Shown one piece after another: positions 23,298-33,239 of a stretch of 64,000 nucleotides of DNA. Source of the DNA: Adiantum capillus-veneris (taxonomy: Eukaryota; Streptophyta; Polypodiopsida; Polypodiales; Pteridaceae); contig CM043953.1 of the NCBI GenBank assembly GCA_014529385.2, positions 92,308,842 through 92,372,841 of the forward strand, in the 5' to 3' direction. A program made the position numbers and the translations under genes. The notes beneath the pieces are model-generated. The model did not search any database and had not been told where the DNA came from. It saw nothing but the letters and a program-made list of their open reading frames with translations. The first letter of the stretch is position 1, and each line of letters begins with the position of its first letter.

Positions 23298-23560
23298 GCT
23301 GGCATCCACTACGGGTCTTGGCACGGACACGGACACGGAGGATCTCTGCCAGTGATTCTACAGCTGGACTACACTTATAGTGCCAGCCTAGTACGCTTCT
23401 AGCGAGTTCACACTTAGTGACCGCATGTACATATGTGCTATTTTTCAGCTTTAGCACTTAGTCATTTTATACTCTCTTTTCTGTGAAGAAGAAGAAGCTT
23501 TCCATCTATGTGTGCTTTGTGCTTGTCTTGTGTAGCTCTCTTGCATCCTTATTCTTTACA
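23270..23560 (+). repeat. 3' LTR of Copia element
   Basis: 291 bp, begins TGTTGAGATGTCGAGC and ends TTTACA, followed by the target duplication CTTTT. It lacks the extra bases found in the 5' LTR. Confidence 0.95.
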
Positions 23561-23620
23561 CTTTTTTCAATTTTGCAACTCTTGAGGTCCTCCACTCTCT
23601 ATCTACACCCCAGGCTAGAC

Positions 23621-23960
23621 ATGGATGCTTCCATAGCCTCTGCATCTACACCCACATCCACCCCTTTGGCACGCTTCATCCTCTTCCTCGAGGACACCAA
23701 TACAAAGGGACGTTGGACCTCCACACCTTTTTTACTCGTCTCTTTGACCTTGACGCCACAATTTCCCTTCACATGGATGCATTTGCCGAGATTTTTGCGT
23801 TCATGGAGCATCACATCATAAAATATTTCGTATCTATCCCCCTAGATGCAGGGATCTGGGTGCCTTGCAATCTTTTGTGTTACATACACAAAGGTGATCA
23901 CGTATTCTCCAAGCGGTTGCGACGATTCCAAGAAATTGCCACCGACACAGGCCATTTCTT
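23621..23960 (+). pseudogene. P1 gene of copy B, 5' part
   Basis: Start MDASIASASTPTSTPLARF at 23621, then a frameshift near 23715 and DLHTFFTRLFDLDATISLHM, then GIWVPCNLLCYIHKGD and RLRRFQEIATDTGHF. Copy A has the parallel series MASSSTPLEATALQRF, DLHNFFTQFGDVNATIHL, WIPCDLLRYIHKGD and RLQRFCVIAGEAGHY. The gene is interrupted at 23960 by copy A, and the frame resumes at 33308. Function unknown. The IHKGD...RLxRF region is the most conserved part seen. Confidence 0.75.
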
Positions 23961-24030
23961 CATTAGGAAAAAATTGGACCCCCTTGGGGCCATGTAAGGA
24001 TCCCTAATTTTAAGGGATTAAAGCTAATTT
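23961..24030 (+). repeat. Left terminal inverted repeat, copy A
   Basis: About 70 bp. Inverse of the right end 33240-33307 (imperfect) and, more closely, of the right end of copy B (40104-40171): the segment GGATCCCTAATTTTAAGGG here corresponds to inverted CCCTAAAAATTAGGATTCC there. Confidence 0.85.
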
Positions 24031-24666
24031 TGTAGAGGATGGAGGTAACAAAGACAATAAATAGGGCTACTTTTGTAGCTCTCTTTCTAACATCTCTCTA
24101 GATAGGAGAGGGGGGGAAAGTAGGGAATGAGGGTGGTAAAGTAGGAGGAGTAGGGGGGATAAAGTAGGAGAGAGAGGGGAGTAAAAAGAGAGAGAGGAGT
24201 AAAGGTAGAGAGAAGAACCATTCTCTCTCTACCTATCACCAAACAAAGAGAGTAAGTAGTTATGACAAAAGCCACTTTTCAGTTCGTGCATCAATTTTTC
24301 CCCAAAAAATGATTTTTTTATAAAATCTTCAAAATGGATCTTTTAAGCTTTCAAAAGGTCCTTATATATATATATATATATATATAACAGTATTTTCTAG
24401 CTTTTATAAGCTCCAAATCTAAAATTCCTTGGGTCCCTCTCTACATTAACTCCAAGAATAAATAGACAATGCCACATCATCAAAACGTCCATCTAATAAA
24501 GCCTAAAAATTCAAATTTTTAAAATTTAAAAATTTTCCTCCTTTGAGCTCAAAAATTGAACCTATATATGGAAAAATATATTTTTAAGTCTTTTTATCCC
24601 AAAATTTGTCTGTTTATCCCAAAAAGTATATCTTATCAATTTTTTTTCCCATCATAACTTTTCGCC
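24031..24666. other. Left subterminal region of copy A
   Basis: No gene. Contains GGGG-rich and GAGAG-rich stretches at 24105-24230 that form false ORFs, and a (TA)n run at 24362-24386. Probably promoter and subterminal sequence for the transposase-like gene that starts at 24667. Confidence 0.6.
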
Positions 24667-27600
24667 ATGTCTCTTCGCGACATAACCAATGAATCACCTG
24701 CGCCGTCATCTACTAGGTCAACTAATGTTAGTCTGCGTCTACCGATTGAATTTTCTCCCACAAAAAAAAATGACGAGAAAGCATCGCAACCGGCATCCGT
24801 ACGACGGTTTCGAGGAGAAACCAATGTTGACTTGTGGCTTGATGGAGGGTTGTATCCAAAAGATCCGCTCGTGGGCTATCATCCGACATTTCGTACACTC
24901 CCAAGCTTAATCAAATATGTGGGAGAAGGAGAACGTGGTCTTCTTGGGTATTGTAAGAGATTGGAGTCCAATCTCTTACAATACCCAAGATGTTGACTTG
25001 TGGCTTGATGGAGGGTTGTATCCAAAAGATCCGCTCGTGGGCTGTCATCCGACATTTCGTACACTCCCAAGCTTAATCAAATATGTGGGAGAAGGAGAAC
25101 GTGGTCTTCTTGGGTATTTTAAGAGATTGGACTCCAATCTCCAATCACGTAGGTGCGTCGGCATATTTCCGACAACAATGTCAAGTGTTACACAATCATT
25201 CCACAAATCTCCAACAACAACTACATTCCACAGAGAAACAACTCAAAGATCTTAAAGAGGAGATGAAAGCTACAGAAACAAAGGAAACTAAGCTACAGAT
25301 TGCAATGATGCACCTAAACTCCACTCCATTTGGCGTGCGTGAGCGTAAGAGGGAGTTCTCTTCCATTGAAAACTTAGCATCTAATGGAGGGGCACGTAAG
25401 AAGCAGATCACGGCAACCAGGTATTTTTTTAAATTCACAGTGTTTATAACTCTCAAATAATTTTCATCAATTTGTAACTCGGTTCACCTTTTGAAATAGG
25501 ACATATATACAAGATGTGTGTGGAAGTTTTAGACAAGAGGACTGTTGCAACCTTCTCCTAGGATGCATCTCAAAGGAAGATATACTTTACATCATAGGTT
25601 GTGAAAAGGCCAAACACATGAAAGATACCATCACAAAGGAGATCCTAAAAAAGATCTCTAACCTTGCGTCTGAGGATGATGTCCAGAGAGTTTGTGATGA
25701 GGTTGGGATCAGCACAAATGCATACCATGCACTTCATGGATTGATGAAAGATGCATTACGAGAGCAAGGCATCACCGAGAATTTATTTCCTATTCCACAT
25801 AGGGTCCGACTTGCAAAAAAAGGAAACAATGATCTCGTTAGGGAATCCCTTGGCGAATACAAACACATTGAAGGATCCATGGCGTAATCTTTCACGAGTG
25901 CCAAGTCACGTGGTAATATAAAGGGAGGCAATACTATTCCTAATGGGACAAAGTCTTTTAGTTATCATCAATTCAACAATATTTTTGTTGACTTGAAACA
26001 ACTACAATGAGCTATGGTTAAATTTTATGCTTTGTCTCCACAAGGTAATACAAATTGTAATGTCGTTTTTTATTTGTATTGAATATCATTTAGTATAACA
26101 ATTCAATTCTTGTGTTGTTTCAGTACTTGGAGAGAAGCTCATATTTATTCTTAAGCTAGATGAATGTCAAATTGTCAAAGGACGGAGATTGGAACGTATG
26201 AGTGTGACACTCATGAATGAGGCAATGTTTTTTGCAAAAGTCGATGCTATCGGTGATCATTCTCAGAAACCATCATTTAGTGTACAATCGGAAAACGAAC
26301 TATGGTGGTTAGGATCTTTTGAAGTTCCGAAGGTGACTCATGAGGTGTTGGCATGGGTCTTCTCTATGATCCTGTGGATCACAGAGGTTATTAAGGCACA
26401 ACTAGAGGGAGAAAAGCTAGAAGTAGATGGAGTAGGTACATTTGATGTTGAGTGGCACTTAGGAGGTGATCTAGAAACAACAAAATGTATACTTGGGTGT
26501 AAACAAGGTGCTTCATCACTTCTTCCTTGTCCATATTGTGTACGAGGATACAAGGAGAGTACTCGTGGCTCCACGTCTTCAGAGAAAAATGTCAAGGGAA
26601 ATCAGGAAACAGGGTCAATGGATGATGATGCAAGGGATTCGGTGTGCTCGGTGTTGAAGTGTCCTATCATGGAGGTCCCCAATTGGTTGACAAAAGGTAA
26701 AACATGGCATCCCATCATCAATTTTCCACTTACAAATGTACACTTTTGCACTTTTCATGCCTTTATGCATATATTTGATAGCTTGTTAAAGCTTCACATA
26801 GAGTACGCTTTCACAATGAAACCACTTTCCAGATCCGTGGAAGCCATTGGAATAGTTGAAACAATTCTAAATTCGATTGGATATCATGGTGGAAATGTTT
26901 CTATCATCGGTGAGGTGGATAATATGCATGAAGTGCCACAAAAAGTATCTATGAATGGTGTGAAAGCACGTAGGTTTTTCAAGAAACCAGAGATGCAAAA
27001 GGAGAGGGGTGAAGAGGATGCTCCATGGGAGCTATGGAAAGCGCTTTGCAAGTGTACGACCAATCAAGATTCAAATCTCGTGCTTGTAAATCTGCGTAGG
27101 CAAGTGTGGCACCACTTGGAGTTAGTGCTTCAAATCATGTGGAAACCCCAAACCACGAGCGAGCAACAAAATTTGTTCAAAGATCACATTTCAAATTTCA
27201 CTAAAGCATTTGTGCAAGCGTGGGGAGAGAGCAATATCACACACTACATGGTAAGTTACTTTGTTCAGTTCAAATTTTGATGCTATACATAAATATTTAT
27301 TTGATCTAAGCATTTTTTCTTGATGCAGCATATTTTGTATGCGCATGGAGCATTCTTTATGTCAAAATATGGTTCATTAGACATGTGGAGCACTTAAGGA
27401 ATGGAAAAATCACATTATCGAGCCAATGGTGTTTACTTTAAAAATACACGTCACGGTGGTGGAACTACAAGATCCAACTACATGAAGGAAATGTTTGATT
27501 GGTTCTTTCATTGTTCTTTGGGGAGATGTCATGTCATAGAGCGAGCGCAAAAGTCAAGTCTTGCCAAGGAGGTTCGGAGACAATCTCGACTTACTGCTAA

Positions 27601-27694
27601 AGAGAAATGGAGAAACTCCACCGGACCCCTTAATCATGCTAGGTGGCGTGAAAATCGCCATAGAGTGGGCAAACGTTGGTTACCCAACATGTAA
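24667..27694 (+). pseudogene. Transposase-like gene of copy A, four exons
   Basis: Exons about 24667-25420, 25500-26044, 26124-27250 and 27329-27694, each with GT-AG introns whose phases join properly. N-terminus MSLRDITNESPAPSSTRSTN, then DVDLWLDGGLYPKDPLVG, a coiled coil (NLQQQLHSTEKQLKDLKEEM), GVRERKREFSS, the segment CDEVGISTNAYHALHGLMKD, then LKLDECQIVKGRRLERMS, a GGDLETTKCILGCKQG stretch followed by CPYC, VHFCTFHAFMHIFDSLLKLH, and finally MWST-stop-GMEKSHYRANGVY with FKNTRHGGG. The pattern of acidic residues (D in LKLDE or GGD, E in GMEK) with a CxxC between would fit a DDE-type transposase, but I cannot place it in a named superfamily. Breaks: a 166-bp duplication in exon 1, stops at 25885, 26008 and 27396. 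Copy B carries the same gene (39573-36700). Confidence 0.75.
24826..25143 (+). repeat. 166-bp tandem duplication in transposase exon 1
   Basis: Unit 1 is 24826-24991 and unit 2 starts at 24992 and runs to about 25143; both begin GTTGACTTGTGGCTTGATGG. The end of unit 1 is a palindrome (about 24940-24989, arms TCTTGGGTATTGTAAGAGAT and its inverse). The length is not a multiple of three, so it breaks the reading frame. Confidence 0.93.
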
Positions 27695-27914
27695 AACAAA
27701 TGATGCTATGCAATGTAATGTTTATATTTGTAGATGTCTTTGTTGAGTTGTATATAATACTTCTCCATTTATCTATTTTTTGTTTTTTATATTTTGATGA
27801 TATTAAGAGTTTTTTTAAGTGGCCTGGTCAAGTGTGAAGAGACCTTTTTTTTTTTTAATAGAGGGCTTTTAGAGCAGAAGGAGTCTCATTTTCAATCTTG
27901 CCCCTTCTTACACC

Positions 27915-28740
27915 ATGGCACGCACAAAGCAAACAACAAGAAAAGATCAACCTTTTTTTGCTCACCCTCACTCAACCGTCCAAGGTGCTCAAAAACCACC
28001 TTGGATACACGAACAAGAGCTCTTAGAAGAGATGGAGAGAGAATGGTCAGGTGAAGAGCAACAAGATGGACAACCTTCACGCAAGAACAAACGGATAGTG
28101 ACATCAGACACAGAAACCGAAACGGACAACGAAGCACAAAGCCCACCATGGAGCGGACAGGAGATCCCAAGCAATCATCGAGTTTCGGCCGGGAAGACAT
28201 TGCCATGTGGCTTTGGCGCTCTGCCGTCAGATCAGCCTAGAGGTGATCATGGGTTACTAAATGAAGAGGATTTTGAGGATGTAGCAGACGATCCAGTTGG
28301 AGCGCAAGGTGGAGTTGAAGAGCCAGTCGGAGCACATGTTGGCCTTGAAGATGCGCAAGCTCCCCCTCGCAAGCCCTCTCGTAAAAAGAAAAAGCCCTCG
28401 CAAGGCCCATGTCCCAGATCCTAGCATCCCTCAACAACGGGCTCCTGCTGTGAAGCGACGCATTCCAAAGGCGTTGCAAGAGATTCGTCACTATCAAAAA
28501 ACTTTAGATCTTCTCATACGCAAGGCACCATTCGCACGTTTGGTAAAAGAGATCATGCAAAGTTATCGAATGGAGTTTCGAATTCAAGGTATCGCCGTAG
28601 AAGCTCTGCAAGAAGCGGCAGAATATCATCTAATTTCTATTTTTGAAGACACCAACTTGTGTGCTATTCATGCAAAACGGGTGACAATAATGCCCAAAGA
28701 TTTAGCTCTTGCGCGTCGAATCAGAGGACAAAGAGATTGA
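27915..28740 (+). pseudogene. Histone H3 variant with long N-terminal tail, copy A
   Basis: Begins MARTKQTTRKDQPFFAHPH, close to the H3 N-terminus up to K9; residue 10 is aspartate where H3 has serine. Then about 150 extra residues, with acidic parts and basic clusters ([33 protein letters not shown]). After a change of frame between about 28370 and 28420 the histone fold follows: [63 protein letters not shown] and ARRIRGQRD at the end. Loop 1 has the length of canonical H3, not CENH3. No ARKS motif (K27 site) is visible. The gene lies 220 bp after the transposase-like gene, same strand. The same arrangement in copy B shows that it belongs to the element. The frameshift probably makes it a pseudogene; an intron there is less likely. 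Confidence 0.92.
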
Positions 28741-28866
28741 ATTTGACTTTTTGGCAATTTTGCCAATGTAAAGATATCTTTTTGAAATATAACGAGTCGT
28801 GGCTTTTTCAAATATAACAAGTCGTGTACATTTGTTTTAAGTGATAAGTAAAGCTAAGTAGAGAGA

Positions 28867-28870
<4 letters not shown>

Positions 28871-28914
<44 letters not shown>
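28871..28914. repeat. (GA)n microsatellite
   Basis: About 22 GA units downstream of the H3 gene. Confidence 0.95.
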
Positions 28915-28916
<2 letters not shown>

Positions 28917-28983
28917 TGGATAAAAGAACTGTCAACCAAGTTTGGTTGATTGAATAACCAAAAAAACATTGTATTCTTATAAT

Positions 28984-29140
28984 TTTTTCTTAAAAAACCT
29001 TTAATTAGGTTGTCTAGAGGCTTGCCGTAGAGGCGCGCGAGAAGCCAAAAGTAAATGTTACTTCTGACTTCTTGCGCGCCTCTGCGGTAGGCCTTTAGAC
29101 AGCTTAATTAAAGCTTTTTTATGCCAAAATTATAAGAATA
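28984..29140. repeat. Long hairpin between H3 and P1, copy A
   Basis: The left arm (about 28984-29052) contains CTTTAATTAGGTTGTCTAGAGGC and a GAGGCGCGCGAGAAG core; the right arm (about 29066-29135) has the inverse, CTTCTTGCGCGCCTC and TTTAGACAGCTTAATTAAAG. The loop is about 14 bp. TTATAAGAATACAAT near both outer ends extends the pairing. Could form transcript 3' ends for both genes or be a small foldback insertion. Confidence 0.85.
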
Positions 29141-29385
29141 CAATGTTATTATGTTTTTATTGATGGAGATTGGACTGAAAAAAACTCTATATTTTGATTA
29201 AGAGAATTACACAAGTGTATCACAAGATAGAACCAATCATATACTATCTATCGTACAATAAACTCAATATAGAAGCTGAAAAGTACCAGTTAAAATCAAT
29301 TTCCATTCGAATTTTGAAATAACAAAGTACAAAGATGTGATATCTCATTACATACTTGAAGGAGTTAATTACAAGATTTATGCAT

Positions 29386-30951
29386 CTATTGACTGCTTGA
29401 GCCATCTAAGATATGGCGAGCAATGTTTTCTCGACGCTCTTGGGCGCAAGGAAGCTGTTTGTGCAGCACATCCCAAGCAATTTGTTCCACATTGCTTAGA
29501 CCTACAGCTTGGCTTAAGGCCACGTTACAAAGCACATGACCACGAATGTGTGTCGCGAATGCAGCACTGGCCAGAGATTTATTTACAAGATATATAACTT
29601 GGGAGGCTTGAGATATGGTTGACAGGCAAAGGATGCGGCTCATTGCTTTCATCATTGACACCCAAAATTGACCACAAGGAGTGTACTCCTTGTGGATTAT
29701 CGCAAAGCCGTCCTGGCGGAGCTTTCCAAGGTAATGCGCAAGAGACGATTGCCATCCAAAATCTTGGAGCCTACCATCTCCTCCCCGACCTGCATGCTCA
29801 TCAAGCACCACAACATTCTACAAAGAAATCAATAGGTAAATAAGATTTCAGAATGCAACAATGAAAATTAATGTAATCACAAAACAAAAATCAATTAATA
29901 CCTCTTGTTTTTCGTCATCTTCATCGTTTATGCCTTTGCTGTCAAGAGAAATAGATGAATTGGGAGCCATAGCGACACTCTCAAGTTCATCCATATGAAC
30001 AGGCATAGGAGTGCGTTGGGCTTCAAGCAATGCGCATGTAGCTACAAACTCATCCTCCGACACAGATGAGTGCGGTGCATCTGTCACCGCTACCATTGCC
30101 AACTCCACTGTATCTACCACGCTCTCTCCAAGGGGAAGGAGGCTTCGATCCAAAGGATCGGAAGAGGGGTCAATGGCAGAGGACTCTACAGTGGCACAGA
30201 GGATGGATAGACAATCATCCATGCGGATGTCAAAAGTCTTTTCAAGATCATGTAAAAACAAATATTCATCCCCATCTATCACAATTGCGGAGAGGTGTTC
30301 AAAAAAAACCTTCGGAGTTAATGTCTCCTCCGGCGCATCTGCAGCGGGCTTAAAGGATGCTTCTGCACCCTCATCACCCATGGATTTGGCGGCATCCATG
30401 ACACCTCCTCAGTAGGTTAGGGCAAGAATATTTCCCTCTTTGCTTGCATCCCAGGGCGCGATAATGGGCTCCTTTGTGTCCTTGACGACACTCCCAAGGC
30501 GCAAATGAGGCAAATTCACCTCAGATCTTTCAGGCTCCTCCGCAAGAAGAAACACGAAAGTCCCCAAGCGACTTAGAAACTGGGTGCCGACCTTTTTCTT
30601 TTTCAAACATGAATCTTCAATGTAGTGACCTGCCTCACCCGCAATTACACAAAATCGCTGAAGTCGCTGGGTGAAAGGCCGATCGCCTTTGTGTATGTAG
30701 CGAAGCAAATCGCATGGAATCCACAATTCCCCTTGTCCGGCAATTGGTACGACATACTTATCGATGTAAAATTCAAAAAATTATAAGATAGGCTAAAAGG
30801 ATTGGCTGTTTAGGTGAATAGTTGCATTCACATCACCGAATTGGGTGAAGAAATTGTGAAGATCGTCATGATCTTGCCACTCGGTTGTTTGTAAAAATTC
30901 TTGGAAGCGTTGTAATGCCGTGGCTTCGAGAGGGGTGGAGGAGGATGCCAT
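29386..30951 (-). pseudogene. P1 gene of copy A, unknown function
   Basis: Start MASSSTPLEATALQRFQEF at 30951, ending at 29386. Conserved with copy B: DLHNFFTQFGDVNATIHL, IPCDLLRYIHKGDRPF, FLSRLGTFVFLLAEEPE, LPHLRLGSVVKDTKEP, GDEYLFLHDLEKTFDIRMDD and CLSILCATVESS. One intron (about 29902-29818) is supported by the same splice point in copy B. The last exon has IHKEYTPCGQFWVSMMKAMS and FATHIRGHVLCNVAL. In-frame stops lie near 30808, 30790 and 30407. The middle third is acidic and low in structure. I recognise no family. It faces the H3 gene tail to tail. Confidence 0.7.
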
Positions 30952-31059
30952 AATGCTAGCTCTTAAAGTAGGAATGCAAAGAGTGTTGGAGCTCAAATGA
31001 GAGTGTGAACAGGCAAAGAGTGTGAAAATGGTAGGGTTTAGGTGGCTTTATATAGCACG

Positions 31060-31080
31060 CCCCCCCCCCCCCCCCCCCCC
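31060..31080. repeat. Poly-C tract
   Basis: About 21 C in a row just upstream of P1 of copy A (minus strand). The length may be uncertain in the assembly. Confidence 0.9.
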
Positions 31081-31310
31081 TTAAAAAAAACAATAATTAA
31101 AATATTAAACAATTTTCATAAAGTAACACAAATAACAAGAAGTTATAAAAAACTTACAAACTAAATTACAATCATTTAACTCAAAAAACACATCACTACA
31201 ACTTTAAGATAATGTGCATTGCCAAAATTTGATACAACCATCTGCTTGAACTTACAATTGTGATATTATAAAAAATTTAAGTACAAAAAATAACTACTCT
31301 AATGATAAAA

Positions 31311-32655
31311 TCAAATTCTCTTCCGTCGTCCACGCCTTTTCAATTTGAATTGTGCTCTCCATGCGGCTACCAATCTAGCAAAAAATAAATAAATTAGCAT
31401 ACCCAACTTAGAGCACGGAATAATGAAAAGAACATAAATATAACATAATTAAGAGAGAAAAATCATTCACCTTACGTCATCCGATGAAAAATTTTGTATC
31501 TTCTCCATGCTCTAAACCCATTATCATTAAGTGCTCCCGCACATTGGCCAATGTCCAATGCTTGTTCACTTGGACGGTTTCAACGGCACCACTCGACAAT
31601 TTGATTGCAATATCAAATACCTCAATTGTAGCATCGGTGGATTGCAATGGAATCCATTCACCAAGCTTACACATCCACCTTTCATAGAAGTACCGCACGT
31701 AAAGAGTGGAGCACACCTTGATGAAATGGATAGCAATGCCGAAACTTCCAACCTGACACCGAAATCGATCTCCATTGTGAATTCCTTCAAGATACACACA
31801 CTTCTCCCCAAGGATGGCTTCCAATGTATCGTATTGTAGATCTTTGCAAACATACATAGTATTTGTATGTTGGAAAGGCAAAGATTCAAAGATGCTAGCG
31901 AAGACATGAGCAGGACAACACCATCCAAGCCCAACGGAATGCGAGGCTTTTCCAAATTTTAATGATGCTCTCACATCAGCTACAATCTTGGCTTTCAAAG
32001 GCATTACAGTGAATGCATATGGCTTTGGCCACTCCTTGCTACACAAGGTTGTAGCCTCCAAAGGTTGTAGCTCTCCGTAGCCTTCCTCATCTGTAGGTAC
32101 AATGTACTTGTGGGTGTAGAAGAACACCCTCTGTCATGCAAGGTTTGATGAAGTTGTGTTGGAGAAGAGCATATCCCCAAGACTTGCATGCATGGCCGTA
32201 AATGTGCCTGAAAGGCACGAGAGTGGTTGCTCCTCCATAAGGCTAGAAGGAAAAACATCTACATAGAAACAAAACAATCCGTGAGATGTAAAAAGTCCAT
32301 TTTTTTGTTACCACCAAAACCATTGAAGTACAAGGGATATACAATTACAAGGAAAATCCCTTGGGTTGGTGATCCCTCGTAGACGCATGTGTCCAAACAT
32401 GAAAACATGTTGAACGATTGCCACCGTACCCTTGTCTCTTACTTTCTTGAAGCCTAGTAGTCTTCCCTTCCAATGGAGATCAACGTTTGTTCATTCATGA
32501 ACACGATGGGGACCGATTGCGAAAGGTTGCATGTAGACCTACACACCTTCTTGAAAAAGTTGAGGTTCCCATTACTGCTCCTCATTCTTCGAGTTGTGGA
32601 GAACCATACTTTGAATGATGGGTTTGGGGCGTCTATTTTGACCATTGTTTGCCAT
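31311..32655 (-). pseudogene. P2 gene of copy A, unknown function
   Basis: Exon 1 32655-32349 starts MANNGQNRRPK and shows AIGPHRVHE and DKGTVAIVQHVF, with three stops. Exon 2 from 32258 reads FPSSLMEEQPLSCLSGTF, a stop, then VPTDEEGYGELQPLEATT, SHSVGLGWCCPAHVF, EGIHNGDRFRCQVGSFG, LGEWIPLQSTDATIEVFDI and TVQVNKHWTLANVREHL. A third short exon (about 31374-31311, AAWRAQFKLKRRGRRKRI) is likely, because copy B has a similar tail (QAQFRLQGHKVRIL) without that intron. The alignment with copy B is good over nearly the whole length. No known family is recognised. Confidence 0.7.
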
Positions 32656-32667
32656 GGATGCTTAAGT

Positions 32668-32930
32668 GGGAGCTTGAAATTGCAATGGAGAGCTTGGGTA
32701 AGGAGGAGGGAGACAAAGTTTAGAGAGAGAGTGGGAGCTTACAATTGCAATGGAGAGCTTGAGGAAGGAGGAGGGAAACAGAGTTTAGAGAGAGAGTGGG
32801 AGCTTAAAGTTGCAATGGAGAGCTTGAGGAAGGAGGAGGGAGACAATTTATAGAGAGAGTGGGAGCTTAAAGTTGCAATGGAGAGCTTGAAGAAGGAGGA
32901 AGGTGTAAAAGTTTAGAGAGAGAGTGAGAG
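32668..32930. repeat. 65-bp tandem repeat, four units, upstream of P2 of copy A
   Basis: Units start at 32668, 32733, 32798 and 32861 (GGGAGCTTAAAGTTGCAATG... with GGAGGAGGGAGACA and TTTAGAGAGAGAG). They lie next to the P2 start (32655) in the right subterminal part. Confidence 0.95.
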
Positions 32931-33239
32931 CTTTGTATTATGGAAAGGGGCTATGGAGGAAGGGAGTCTTGGAAAAAAGGTTCTAGAGTGAGAAAATGAC
33001 TTTTTGATCATAGGGTAGGTTTGGATGGAATATTTTGAATTTATTTTTTTTTTGAAAATTTTGAAATTTTAGGGTTTTTGCAAAAACGTAACTGTGGACC
33101 CACCACTCCCCCCCTCCCTTTTTCCCCCTCCCTCTTTTACCCATCCACCTCCCTCTAGGATACAAAGCAATAAATGAGTGGACAACCCTATTATTCTCTT
33201 TACTTTCTTAGGTTCTAGACTTATATACATTGCTCTCTT
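32931..33239. other. Right subterminal region of copy A
   Basis: No gene. Pyrimidine-rich stretch 33090-33160 (CCCCCTCC runs). Expected to hold the P2 promoter and transposase-binding sequence. Confidence 0.55.

Larger units (their letters stand above)
18367..23560 (+). mobile_element. Ty1/Copia retrotransposon, nearly complete
   Basis: Both LTRs begin TGTTGAGATGTCGAG and end TTTACA, and a CTTTT target duplication flanks the element (18362-18366 and 23561-23565). PBS, gag-pol and polypurine tract are all in place. Gag-pol is one frame from 18948 into the 3' LTR with four stop codons and no frameshift, so this is one of the younger insertions in the window. It sits in the intergenic stretch between P2 and P1 of copy B. 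Confidence 0.95.
28741..29385. other. Convergent intergenic region of copy A
   Basis: Lies between the ends of H3 (plus) and P1 (minus). It holds a (GA)n run and a GC-rich hairpin, listed separately, and an AT-rich stretch 29150-29385 in which I see nothing else. Confidence 0.6.

Noticed and set aside
27915-28740. Centromeric H3 (CENH3) identity for the H3-like gene
   Set aside because: Loop 1 has canonical H3 length and the C-terminal half keeps [19 protein letters not shown], which CENH3 proteins change.
27915-28740. An ordinary host histone H3 gene that happens to lie here
   Set aside because: It has a tail of about 150 extra residues, is inside the TIRs, and a second, decayed copy lies at the same place in the other transposon copy.
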